Position numbers and translations under genes: made by a program
The notes under the pieces: generated by a model
Told to the model about the DNA's origin: nothing
Database searches by the model: none
Seen by the model: only the letters and a program-made list of their open reading frames with translations
Shown: positions 1 to 9,806 of the stretch, piece by piece
How positions within the stretch are numbered: the stretch's first letter is position 1
How the letters are laid out: the number at the start of each line of letters is the position of its first letter
Source: Atriophallophorus winterbourni
Taxonomy: Eukaryota; Platyhelminthes; Trematoda; Plagiorchiida; Microphallidae
Assembly (NCBI GenBank): GCA_013407085.1
Contig: JACCGJ010001818.1
Location: forward strand, 1-64,000
Direction of reading: 5' to 3'
Length of the DNA: 64,000 bases

Positions 1-71
1 TTCTATAAGGGGTGCGAGGGCATATTAAACTAGTTTTGGGTGCAGGGCATTGAAAAGGTTGGGAACCACTG
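1..71. mobile_element. End of a hAT-like MITE copy (partial)
   Basis: The stretch ends in GGTTGGGAACCACTG at position 71. This is the reverse complement of the terminal motif CAGNGGTTCCCAACC that also opens the element at 58727-59042. Termini of this kind are typical of hAT-type DNA transposons. The other end lies outside the window, so element length and target duplication cannot be judged. Confidence 0.4.
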
Positions 72-111
72 CTCTAAGGCATTGACATGATATCGTCCTA
101 TAGCTTAATTG

Positions 112-205
112 GAATTTGTTCACATTCCAACCCGACAGTATCTTAGCCCACATGCAGTCTCTGACTGTGCGGCACTTTGTATGGATCAGGCTTGTGCTTT
201 TCTAC
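112..205 (+). repeat. SINE-like repeat, 3' half
   Basis: A 5'-truncated copy with the core ACAGTATCTTAGCCCA and the tail GCGGCACTTTG...GGATCAGGCTTGTGCTTT. It produces the meaningless peptide MQSLTVRHF..W that recurs wherever this repeat occurs. Confidence 0.8.
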
Positions 206-502
206 GTATCTACAATCCAACATAAAGCAGGTTCAGCGGAAATGGATATGGGTTGTTTAGTTGACGTTCGCCGAGCTCGCATTCTTTGTTCAGGATGTTT
301 CGTCATCAGGCTAAATGACATAACCAGCTGAGCTTCTTTCGAAGTGACTAGCTATCGTGATTCTTGGGCTTTTATACAGCTTTTGCCCTTGTTCGTCGTT
401 AACTTTCAACGTAATCGACTAGCAGAAGCCATCCAATTGGAGGTGTTGATTGATCGATGATACCGTCGAATACTACACCTTGAGGAATTCTCGTACACGT
501 CG

Positions 503-597
503 ATGTATGAAAGCACTAGCCTGATCCAGGCAAAGTGCCGTACAGTCAGAGACTGCACGTGGGCTGAGATACTGTCAGATTGCCCAGGCCTAGACGT
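503..597 (-). repeat. SINE-like repeat, 3' half
   Basis: Reverse-oriented copy: it reads ATGAAAGCACTAGCCTGATC...AAGTGCCGTACAGTCAGAGACTGCACGTGGGC...TTGCCCAGGCC on the plus strand. The 5' half is missing. Confidence 0.8.
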
Positions 598-828
598 CGA
601 TTGCAACCATTGGCAAATATCTCTGTTTTGTGTTGGCTGAGGTGGTTTCCAAATTGATTAACGTGCATTGAAACCAGCGACTTTTGATAGTGTTGTCAAA
701 CAGTTTTTCAGCTGACGAGGCCATTTCGCCTGATGGCGAAATGTCGTAAACAAACAATACGAGATTTGCGAGCACAACAACATTTGTATCCGAAAATGGG
801 TAAACGTGTTTACTTTATGTATGGTATG

Positions 829-915
829 GTATGAAAGCACAAGCCTGATCCAGGCAAAGTGCCGCACAGTCAGAGACTGCACGTGGGTGCTAAGATACTG
901 TCACGTTGCCCAGTG
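829..915 (-). repeat. SINE-like repeat, 3' half
   Basis: Reverse-oriented, 5'-truncated copy with an almost perfect tail (ATGAAAGCACAAGCCTGATC) and core. It is flanked by a short GTATGGTATG microsatellite at its 3' end. Confidence 0.8.
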
Positions 916-1503
916 TATGCTTAATTACACTATCGAAAGGATCACCAACATTCCATCGGATCAATTTATGTCCTTATTGGATTCTTGATAGCACAACGTA
1001 TGTAGAGTTACTCAGCGATCGCCAAATTAGAGACAGAACTTTGTGATCCCTAGAAAATCCTGCTTTAACCTTTAACTGCCCAATTTAATTTCTAGTCCGA
1101 ATACGCTACAAGTCCATCCATGCACACTGGCGTTATATGCCGGATGACTGCTGTATCTCTGTATCAAACTGGTACTAGACTTGTATTGAACATGCAAAAA
1201 CACAAAGGGAACGATTTGAACCGATCACTGTTTATTTATACAACTTTTAATCAGCGTACCGAATTCGGTACTGAGGGCAGTAGAGGGTTAAACACTGGCG
1301 AAGCATGGCCAATACGGAGCCTAAAGGTGCTACGAGCAATGGTTGTGCGTTATGCAGTTGCTATTCACCTGAACAATGGGAAAAACAGCAAAAAGGGAAA
1401 AAAATACAAAACAATTCCCTTATCCACTGACGCTACGTTACGAGTTCTCAACTCTCCACAAAAAACCCGAACATCACACACAGGCGAATCGCGTTTGATT
1501 CGT

Positions 1504-1509
1504 TTTATT
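1504..1509 (-). promoter_or_regulatory. Candidate polyadenylation signal AATAAA
   Basis: TTTATT on the plus strand gives AATAAA on the minus strand about 77 nt after the stop codon of the 1586-3907 exon. This is a sensible place for cleavage and polyadenylation of that gene. Confidence 0.4.
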
Positions 1510-1585
1510 AGGCCGCAATTGATATTAAAAAACAAAAGGAAAACACGCATGCAAATAGAAAATCTGTAATATTGTACAATGAACA

Positions 1586-3907
1586 TCAATCTTGAGTGAT
1601 CATGAGCCGGTCAACAACTGATTTCAGACGTTCTAATCGACTTTTTACAGCTGACGTCATAGAATCAAGTTCAATTCTTCGTTCACGCTCCTCGGACAAA
1701 CGTTCGGCGCTCAGGTGCGTAGGAATCTCTTGGTCGCTGCCATTCCAGATCGCATTCAAATCGGCCAGATAATGTTGGCAAGATGAATTCGCTGCGGCCA
1801 ACACCTTCTTCGTTGTGGATAATTGTTTTCCGAAATTCCAATGCCGCAAACATTCATCTCGGGCCATCGACTGATCTTCAGAAGAACGCAAACGAGATAT
1901 TTCCGTTAGATCAAGTCGATCAAATGACTGTTTGCATTCCTGTTCATCTGTATTCGCTGTTTGATCGGGCTGGCACATGAATTCGGTCAGCCATTCCGTG
2001 TTTTTCAAGTGAGACAAGGATTCAATCTCCCGGGCACCGTTCTTCGTGAACGCCCAGCTATAGCGAAACAAATCGCCGCGAGAAGTCAATGCAAACGAAG
2101 AAACTTTATTATCATCCGCCATGGTAGCCAGACCACAAAACGTAGACCGCAATCTAAGTGAGATTTCCGGACAATGAAGCAACTGACTGGGCAAATCGTT
2201 TCCCGAGTTCAGTACACTTATAGGGCGCGTACCACTGAAACTAGGACCCACGAACTGTGGACCGGCTGAATGAAATAGGTTCGTCCCAAACAAACTAATA
2301 TCAGCGGGGAATTGGCAAGCCGCTGATAGGATCAGGTGTGGTAAATCATGCTTTTCCCTAATCGTTTCGTCTAATAAAGTCCAATCTAAATAGACGGGAC
2401 ATCCGTGGAGATTGTGTGTCCAATGGGAAACGCAATGACCCGGCATACGTTTATCCAAGTAAAGCATACTAAATGGAGTTGCAGCAATGCCATAAACATC
2501 ACCGATCAAACGCAAGGGGGCATGTGTAAAGTATTCCGTAGGATTGAACGTGGACGTGGTTTCATCAGAGTGTGCAGCGAGAGAAAAGAAATCCCGACAG
2601 CATTGCGGTTGTCTGGTGTCTAGTAGGAGAATACGACGTCTAGTTGAGAGTACAATTTCCGACGGATGACTACCATACGCCATTCGAAGGCCGAAATCCT
2701 GTAGTCCCGCATGAGCCGGAGTCGATTGTAACGGGGATGGGGTTTGGACGAGTTTCGAATAGGAATTCAAGTTTGAGTGTACAGGGTCGGTGGCATTCGT
2801 GAACCCGGCTGCCGATAAAACGTTCACATGGTAGCCGTCTAATCCATCGATTTGTTCATCCAACTTGATATGACCGGACCAAACAGGCGTAAAACGGTCC
2901 TCGGAATACACGTGAACGAAACCTACTTTGGTGTAATCCGCTAGGGAACTGTAACCTAAAACACCCCATTCAGTTGAAAGCCACGGATTGACAGCAATAC
3001 TCGAGGCAGAACCCGGTAGCAGCGGAGAGAAAATACAATCAGGAGAGCTGTTGTTTTCTTTGAGCATGTCAACACGAATGAAGGACACATTGCTGACACC
3101 TAGCTCGCTGCTCCAGCGAGTTACCGCGGTGTTACAGCATTTGGACAGGTCTAGTTCATACATCCGTTCCTTGAACGCCAAATTAGCAGGCAACGGCAAA
3201 CTGTTTAACGAATTTTTCTCAATATCAAACACATACAAGTTACGAGGTTTTCCATATGAGTAGGGTGGACAAAAAATCAAACTGTTGTCGGCAATTCGCA
3301 AAAGACCACGACCACAATAGCTTGGATTTGCTGGAAGACTGGCTAATCGAATTAAAGAGGGATCGGTTGCTGAGAGTAACCGGGATTCATCCGAGCCGAG
3401 AAGATCCATCACATTTTTAAGTGTTCCTGGAACGATAGACTTGGATACATTTTTCGAAGGAGTATGATTCGTCGTTTGTGTATCACTCCCATGCAGTTGT
3501 TCACTGATACGTTGAATAACAGAAAATTGTGATGAACACGAAGTGGCATTGAGGCCATCGGAGGCAAGTTGCTCTAGCTGATCAAGCAAGTCTAAAATAT
3601 CAACCGCTTTGGTTTTCTTCTCACTTAAAAAAGAAGCATTGCGACGGATGAGACCCATCACCTTGCCACACAGAAACGCAGAAGCGGATTGGTCCGATAG
3701 AAGGGGATCGCTTAGCCATTGGCCGAAACCAAAGTCAAAGGTGGTCAGCGAATCGAGAGCAGCATCTGGGTTGTTGGAATCGGCATCCACGTAGCATTCG
3801 CCATCCAATGTTTCGGATCGGTTCAAATAGAATGGTGGAAGCAAACTAACAGGAGCTCCGGAATAGTGAAGTTTATCCACGAGACCGATGGAAATTTGGG
3901 GGATTAC
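1586..3907 (-). CDS. Long terminal exon of a TAF1C-like protein (RNA polymerase I factor, tentative)
   Basis: The open frame runs about 773 codons from a good splice acceptor (TTTTTGTCCCCTCAG, AG at 3909-3908) to a stop at 1586. There is no ATG at the upstream end, so this is an internal-to-last exon and the true start lies upstream on the minus strand. The protein has repeated short strand patterns suggestive of a beta-propeller, such as RRRILLLDTRQPQ, FSMLYLDKRMPG and SSFALTSRGDLFRYSW, followed by a charged helical C-terminus that is probably coiled coil. This layout, and the style of the 'YLDKR-P' and 'GDLF' segments, resembles TAF1C, a subunit of the SL1 complex that positions RNA polymerase I at rDNA promoters. 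The resemblance is by eye and moderate; another WD40-like protein is possible. A polyadenylation signal follows at 1504-1509. A 2.3 kb exon is large beside the tiny exons of the neighbouring genes. Confidence 0.55.
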   Translation of the reverse strand, partial: VIPQISIGLVDKLHYSGAPVSLLPPFYLNRSETLDGECYVDADSNNPDAALDSLTTFDFGFGQWLSDPLLSDQSASAFLCGKVMGLIRRNASFLSEKKTKAVDILDLLDQLEQLASDGLNATSCSSQFSVIQRISEQLHGSDTQTTNHTPSKNVSKSIVPGTLKNVMDLLGSDESRLLSATDPSLIRLASLPANPSYCGRGLLRIADNSLIFCPPYSYGKPRNLYVFDIEKNSLNSLPLPANLAFKERMYELDLSKCCNTAVTRWSSELGVSNVSFIRVDMLKENNSSPDCIFSPLLPGSASSIAVNPWLSTEWGVLGYSSLADYTKVGFVHVYSEDRFTPVWSGHIKLDEQIDGLDGYHVNVLSAAGFTNATDPVHSNLNSYSKLVQTPSPLQSTPAHAGLQDFGLRMAYGSHPSEIVLSTRRRILLLDTRQPQCCRDFFSLAAHSDETTSTFNPTEYFTHAPLRLIGDVYGIAATPFSMLYLDKRMPGHCVSHWTHNLHGCPVYLDWTLLDETIREKHDLPHLILSAACQFPADISLFGTNLFHSAGPQFVGPSFSGTRPISVLNSGNDLPSQLLHCPEISLRLRSTFCGLATMADDNKVSSFALTSRGDLFRYSWAFTKNGAREIESLSHLKNTEWLTEFMCQPDQTANTDEQECKQSFDRLDLTEISRLRSSEDQSMARDECLRHWNFGKQLSTTKKVLAAANSSCQHYLADLNAIWNGSDQEIPTHLSAERLSEERERRIELDSMTSAVKSRLERLKSVVDRLMITQD

Positions 3908-4144
3908 CTGAGGGGACAAAAATAAATTAAAATAAGCGAAAAGGGAAATATGAAATTATAATGCACACACAAGAATTTAACGCCGAGCAGATGACAACTA
4001 CGATAGCTTGGGACTGTTTTAATAACCACCTGGCCGGGAACATGAACGTGAATCCAAGAACGGTGAAGGCTCGAAAAGATAGATTTAGAAGAGGTTGGTT
4101 AATTTCAGGAGAGTATGTATGTATGAATGTAAGCACAGATGTAT

Positions 4145-4350
4145 AATCGCGCAGTACTTCTGTGCTGTGAGACTAACGCCGCGCTAAATTGATTGACCGC
4201 TGGCAGTGAGCTACATGATGAAATACGCTGGAGTCTTACTACCATTTCTAGTTTCTCTCTCATATCTGTCTAGGCCTGGGCAACCTGACAGTATCTTGGC
4301 CCACGTGCAGTCTCTGACTGTGCGGTACTTTGCCTAGATCAGGCTTTTGA
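4145..4350 (+). repeat. SINE-like repeat, near full length
   Basis: Contains the 5' part (CGCGCAGTACTTCTGTGCTGTG), the AGTGAGCTACATGATGAAATACGCTGGAG middle, the TCTAGGCCTGGGCAACCTGACAGTATC core and the LINE-like tail. Confidence 0.8.
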
Positions 4351-4370
4351 GTTTTCAAGTGTGCATGTTT

Positions 4371-4470
4371 GTATGGAATCACAAGCCTGCCTGCAGGCAA
4401 CGTGTCGCATAGTAATAGGCTGCTCGGGGGCTAAGGTACAGTTAGGTTGCTCAGGCATTGGCAGATATGA
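4371..4470 (-). repeat. SINE-like repeat, diverged 3' half
   Basis: A strongly diverged reverse copy. GGAATCACAAGCCTGCCTGCAGGCAA...TTGCTCAGGC can be aligned with the family but carries many substitutions, so it is an old insertion. Confidence 0.55.
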
Positions 4471-4503
4471 TCAACAAAATAGCAATAGAAATAGTATGTA
4501 TGT

Positions 4504-4738
4504 ATGTATGAAAGCACAAGCCTGATCCATGCAAAGTGCCGCACAGTCAGAGACTGCACGTGGACTAAGATACTGTCAGGTTGCCCAGGTCTAGACAGAT
4601 ATGAGGAAGAAAACAGAACAGGAAATGGTAGTGAGAGTCCAGCGTATTTCAGCATGCAGCTCACCACCGTTGGCCAATCAATTTAGCACGATGTTAGCCG
4701 CACAGCACTAAAATGCTGCACGAGTGCACATCCGTGCG
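4504..4738 (-). repeat. SINE-like repeat, full length (reference copy)
   Basis: Best full-length copy. In the sense direction it starts GCACGGATGTGCACTCGTGC (5-bp stem GCACG/CGTGC), passes through TGCTGTGCGGCTAACATCGTGC and TGAGCTGCATGCTGAAATACGC, then the core CTAGACCTGGGCAACCTGACAG. It ends GCGGCACTTTGCATGGATCA-GGCTTGTGCTTTCAT with an (ACAT)n tail. I see no RNA polymerase III box A/B pair, so a tRNA origin is not supported. The 5' end is joined directly to an RTE-A fragment (4739-4803). Confidence 0.85.
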
Positions 4739-4803
4739 GAGCCCACACAGGCAAACGAACACGCCCAACTGAGCCTAGCGCTACGGTGAGTTTCTTCATC
4801 CCA
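4739..4803 (-). mobile_element. RTE-A LINE fragment fused to the SINE 5' end
   Basis: In the sense direction this reads GGGATGAAGAAACTCACCGT...TTCGTTTGCCTGTGTGGGCTCC. It matches the end of the RTE-A open reading frame at 40827-40890 and 55590-55650, then changes abruptly to the SINE start. The two parts have the same orientation. Confidence 0.75.
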
Positions 4804-4922
4804 TAGAAATAGTAGTGAGACTCCAGCGTGTTTCCGCGTACAGCTCACTACAGGTGGCGATTCAATTTAGTACAGAGTTAGCCGCACGGCATAGAAGTAT
4901 CGAGGATGCACATCCGTGGGAA
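4804..4922 (-). repeat. SINE-like repeat, 5' half only
   Basis: Carries the sense sequence CACGGATGTGCATCCTCGATAC ... GTGAGCTGTACGCGGAAACACGC ... CTCACTACTATTTC. The core and tail are missing, so this copy is 3'-deleted next to the preceding LINE-SINE chimera. Confidence 0.65.
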
Positions 4923-5304
4923 AAAGTGAAGTGTGGTAAAATATAGAGCAGTTGGATGAGAGCGGCCAATCTGATTACTAATGTTGACCAATGCAGAGTA
5001 GCACAGGTTATGATAGGCATAGAACTGTTTCATTTCAAAACAGATGCATGTGTTTAAAATCGAGATAGCACTTTTAAGAATTAGGGTAATTAACATCTAA
5101 AAATTGCGGTGAGCATTCATTTAGATACGCGTTCTTCTACAGAATTTTACGTGCAAATGTGGTTCACAGTTGCCGTTTCGCGGAATTTCATGCGTGCTGT
5201 CGGTAACGTGGTTCGACAGAGAACTTTCTGTAATCGCACTATCATTTGTATTCACTAATATTTATAAATCACAAACATGGCTCTATACGAAAGGCCCCAC
5301 ACTC

Positions 5305-5465
5305 ATGGGCTAATATACTGTCAGTTTGCCCAGGTCTAGATTGATATCAAGAGAAAACGAGAAAATGGTAGCGATACCGTAGCGTGTTTCTGAATGCATC
5401 TCTGTACTGGGGACAATCATTAGCACGGTGTTATGTGCACAGACACAAGTAAATGCACAATTGGC
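5305..5465 (-). repeat. SINE-like repeat, diverged
   Basis: A diverged reverse copy with the recognisable ATACTGTCAGTTTGCCCAGGTCTAG core and a degenerate 5' half (GTAGCGTGTTTCTGAATGCATCTC). The tail region before 5305 is unclear. Confidence 0.6.
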
Positions 5466-5950
5466 ACTTCTGAGCAGTCATTGGAAACTAGTGTGGCTAT
5501 GACGAAGTAGAGGCATTTAATTTATATGTGAGTAATAGGTATTAACCGAAAACGTCGGGGGGTCAGGGTGATATAATCTACCAAGAAATCAATTTATGCT
5601 ACATTTTGAATCAAACAAACATGGATAAGATAGTATCATCCTCTAAAATCGTGATCACTCAAGCGACAGAAAATCGTTTAAGTGTGTTCGCATTTTCAAC
5701 ACAAAGGTGAGTTGAAGCATGAATACAAGAATAAAACGTAATATATTCATGTAGGTGAGCTTTTGGGTTTAGCAACAAGGTAATAGACACTAAATATTAC
5801 GATCAAATAACGTAGCGAAGTAACTGCGTCATAAAGGGTTTCGATTTATCAGCCGACAAAGTGAGAAGCGCACAATGAAAGCATCGAAACGGTGATATTC
5901 TGATTGTGAAAAATGACAAAGTGCCAGAGATATACCGTTAATGTATATAC
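5466..5950. other. No recognisable feature
   Basis: AT-rich sequence with stops in all frames. I see no gene, repeat family member or RNA motif here. Confidence 0.4.
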
Positions 5951-5954
5951 GCAT

Positions 5955-6257
5955 GGATCAAATCACAAGCCTGATTCAGGTATAGTGCCGCACAATCAAG
6001 GACTGCATGTATGTGAAGGTATGGTATATGGTATGAAAGCACAAGCATGATCCAGGCAAAGTGCCGCACAGTCAGAGACTGCACGTGGGCTACAATACTG
6101 TCAGGTTGCCCAGGCCCAGTGAGATATGAGGAAAAAAAGAACAGGAAATGGTAGTGAGACTTCAGCCTGTTTCAGCATGCAGCTCACTACTTCTGGCCAA
6201 TCAATTTAGCACGGTGTTAGCCGCACAGTACAAAGTACTGCACGATTGCAAATCCAT
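5955..6257 (-). repeat. Two SINE-like copies, partial plus full length
   Basis: A partial tail copy (5955-6012) is followed by a full-length reverse copy (6027-6257). The latter runs from ATGAAAGCACAAGCATGATC to GCACGATTGCAAATCC with the usual TTGCCCAGGCC core between. Confidence 0.8.
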
Positions 6258-7020
6258 AACTGAAGGCACTGTCAGGTTGTTGGTAATTGAGTCAGGAGAC
6301 GAGCAATCGGAAAACTGGTACAAAGTATAAACTTAAACTGTTTAATCTGTTGAAAATTTTGCGAAACGCATGCAGTGACTTGTTGCTGCTCAACAAAAAT
6401 CGAGCGTGATTAAGTAGTAGAACGTGGAGCAAAATCACCTGAACTCCGTTGGCATCTGGGTGTATAGATGTCGCGCCAACTCGGCCCCAATCAGCAAACA
6501 AGGCACGACCCACACCGTAATTAACTTGGTGAGCCGGAATCGCGCTCACGTGATTGCAACGATGAGTGTGCACATCCCACCATTCAGGGAAAAACATTGT
6601 CGGTAATACGAACTTTGAACCAGTGTGCATTGAGGTGGCGATAAAATTGGATTAACTGGAAGTGAAATGCGGGAGAGAAAGTGAGAAATTAGCAAGAAAA
6701 CTAAGAATTCAAAGGCGTGAAGGGAGACCAGTATGATCGAAACTTATCATAGCTCATAGAAAGAATAAATGAAAGAAAGCGGAGCAGCTTTAAACTAATA
6801 ATAATAATAATGAACATCATTAAAACCATGATGCAAGCGCAGCATACAAACACAGACTGAAAACGCTCATGATTTTTATTGAATGGCAGAGCAGGATTTT
6901 GCTATAGCAATGGGCGGATCGTATGATTTATTTAAGATTGAGCATTAAAGTAAGCTTGCTACTGGTGTTACAAAATATCCTGGCCATTTTTAACCGTTAG
7001 AACGTAGCCACCCTCCCGTT
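6258..7020. other. No recognisable feature
   Basis: Contains short open frames up to 112 codons without recognisable content and an (AAT)n tract near 6800. I see no gene here. Confidence 0.4.
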
Positions 7021-9490
7021 CATCATCATCATCAGAGACAGCAATACACCGGTAGCACGTACCGAATGCTTAACTGCCATACAACCATGAAAAAGTAAAT
7101 CCTAAAAGATGGGGAAGGGTGGGACTTAAATTGCTACGGATTCTATAGAAGAGTAAGCACAAACAAACTGGGGAGAGGTGCCTACACCTCGAATGAAACA
7201 TACATTCAAACAAGTTTCGTGAACGAGTAGAGCGACATCAGCACGGCAGCTTCCTTGCGGCTTTCACTGTCATGCATCATAACACGCTTTTCTCGTCACT
7301 CCGCTTGACAACATACAAGGTTAAGCAAACACTCCAAGAATATGCTTAGTGCAAGACCGCCATTGAACACGGTTTCGGGACATATCCTGAAGCGTAACTA
7401 ACCATTGCGATATATGATCGCGGGGACACCAGCCTGGAAGACGCGCTACACCTACTTTGGAAAGGTTACTAGTAAGAATTTTTAGCTGCATATGCCATGT
7501 GACGGTTTGGCCACCCCGAGATTTACGCCAATCAGGATGTGGCGTCGCAAAAAGAATCTGTTTCGGAAGTCGGTGGTCCGGCATCCGTAAAACGTGACCC
7601 AGCCAGCGTAACCTATGCAGGTTGATCTGCTTCTCTATATCGACATTACTACCCAACAACTTATTTCGGAGAGCATCGGTGCGCATACGATTGTAACAGC
7701 TAACTCCTAGAATGCTGCGGAGACACCGGTTGTCAAATACTTGGAGACGCGAATGTGTTCTTTACGTAAAGTCCAGGTTTCGCACCCATACAGTAACACA
7801 GCCCGAACTGTCGCTTTATAGACTCTACCCTTGAGTAACAGAGATAATCCTTTCTGACGCCAGAGGTGACCTAGGTTGCGGAATGCTACGGTCGCTTTAG
7901 AAATATGTGCCGAGACCTCGTCATCTAACGATGCAGAATTATTGATACAACTACCGAGATACGTAAAACGATCTACAATTTCAAGAGCCTGATTGTCAAG
8001 TAATAAAGTGCTATTCGATATGTCGATGTCCTGCAGCAGAACACTGCACTTAGAGGGTGCAAAACGCATTCCAAATGCGGGCACAATACTAGATAGCTTG
8101 TTCAGTATCGCCTGTGCATCTGTGTACGAGTCAAAGAGCAGAACTATATCATCAGCATAATCCAAGTCGATAAGCTTGACGCCTGGCATTATGTGAACTC
8201 CGAAAGCTGGAGCACCATCGTTGCACAACTCCATAATTGCATCAATTACAAAATTGAACAAAAACGGAGAAATCGGGCATCCTTGTCGGACGCCACTTGT
8301 AGTGTGGAATTTGGGTGAGACTTCGTTGTAAACCCTAACGCATCCGGATGTATGAGCATATAGTGCACGTAGTATGTTTACATACTTTTGCGGAACGCCT
8401 TTGCACAGCAAGGTGTTAAACAGGACCTTTCGATCGACTGAATCAAATGCTCCTTTGAAGTCTAAAAAGATGGCTATTGTCGGCTGCCGATAAGTGTGCC
8501 GCAGTTCTAAGATCCGTCGAAGAGTAAAAATGTGATCGACACAGCCTCTGCCAGGCCGGAAGCTAGCTTGCTGCTCTCGGATCTGTGATTCCCTATGCGA
8601 TGTTAATCTTCGAAGACATATGGACGTTAATAATCTCGTAATGATGGGAGTGAGACTTATCCCACGATGATTAGAGCATGAGCTTCGCACACCTTTTTTA
8701 AATATAGGTATGATAACCGATTCGCCCCAACTCGGAGGGACGGATTCTGATAACCACACTTCACGGAGGAGATCGCCTAGTGTGCTGATAAGGACTTGGC
8801 CACCTTCTTTGAACAAGACAGGTGGTATGTCATCGGGGCCAGCAGCTTTGAATCGTTTCATGGATTCGATACATTCTTTAATTTCTAAATCATAAGGGGG
8901 ATCTACGCTAACAGGCCAAGGATCACACTGCTTCAAATGAGGGAAAGATTCTGTTGCAGGCGACCAACTGAATTGTTCTTCAAAATGTTCGGCCCAACGT
9001 GAGAGGCGGCGATTCTTATTAGTGATAAGAGTACCGTCTAGTTCAGCGATAGTCTCACTCACTCCTTTTTTCGTAGGCCCAGTCAATCGAATAAGTTGAA
9101 AGAGTTTTCGCACGTTACCCGCATTATTTGCTATTTCCATTTCTTCGACCTTATTTAGCCACCACCTTTCTCTGTCTAGTCTTAAGCTCCGTTTAAGTTC
9201 ATTCCTCACGCGTCTACGCTCTGTGTTGTGTCCAGGACCATGAGGTATTTGGCGTCGCTGGTGGAGAATTTCTATAGAGCGTTGTGAAATCCAGTGGGAC
9301 TTTTAGGTTGATTGTGTTATTCACAGGCTGTATCGGCGCGGCTCGCATAATCCCTGCATATTTTGTTCCACCTTTCATCGGCAGTTGAACACGATCAACT
9401 GGGAGTGAGTTACTCAGGTGGTCCTTTAATGTCGTGGCAACCTGCAGGCTCAACGTGTCCCCGGAGCGGCATCTCAAAGGTTCGTGCTAA
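7021..9490 (-). mobile_element. RTE-B LINE, 5'-truncated, with reverse transcriptase
   Basis: An RTE-like non-LTR retrotransposon. The main frame (9209-7707) holds the linker (EMEIANNAGNVRKLFQLIR), then reverse transcriptase motifs: CSNHRGISLTP, FRPGRGCVDHIFTLR, IFLDFKGAFDSVDR, GVRQGCPISPFLFNF and the catalytic DYADDIVLL. The thumb/C-terminal part continues in another frame (7686-7321, RLRWLGHVLRMPDHRLP). A third frame upstream (9477-9214) carries more of the linker. It therefore has at least two frameshifts and is dead. The 3' UTR runs to 7021 and ends in CTGTCTC followed by (TGA)n, the trimer-type tail usual for RTE elements. The endonuclease domain is missing. Confidence 0.85.
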
Positions 9491-9703
9491 AACTACTTGC
9501 TTCCAGATGCACATTTCGAATTCCGGAAGGCATTTTACACATTTTTTCCAAATTTTCTTATTCCTCACTGCAGCTTTCCATTTTCAGATGCGGTTTTCAC
9601 ACCAGTATAAGCTGTAACGATTACCTTATACGGCGGATTTTGTAAGCAGCTCTCCTAAGTAGGCGATAATCAGAAGCACCATCCATTCGTGCATCCCTTG
9701 CTT

Positions 9704-9723
9704 GATATATATATATATATATA
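9704..9723. repeat. (TA)n microsatellite
   Basis: A run of about ten TA units just upstream of the first PRC1 exon. Confidence 0.7.
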
Positions 9724-9806
9724 GTTTTATGTTTTGGATTCTAAATTTATCATCTACTCTTTCCAGTTACGTTTGTCAGTATTATCACTTCATTGACTAC
9801 CCCGTC

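Noticed and set aside
116..331. Small protein genes beginning MQSLTVRHFAWIRLVLSY
   Set aside because: The same peptide appears wherever the SINE tail occurs, on both strands; it is a translation of the repeat, not a conserved gene family.
3927..4136. Upstream coding exon of the TAF1C-like gene
   Set aside because: The minus-strand frame has no clear donor site or family resemblance; the region upstream of the 3908 acceptor is more likely intron.
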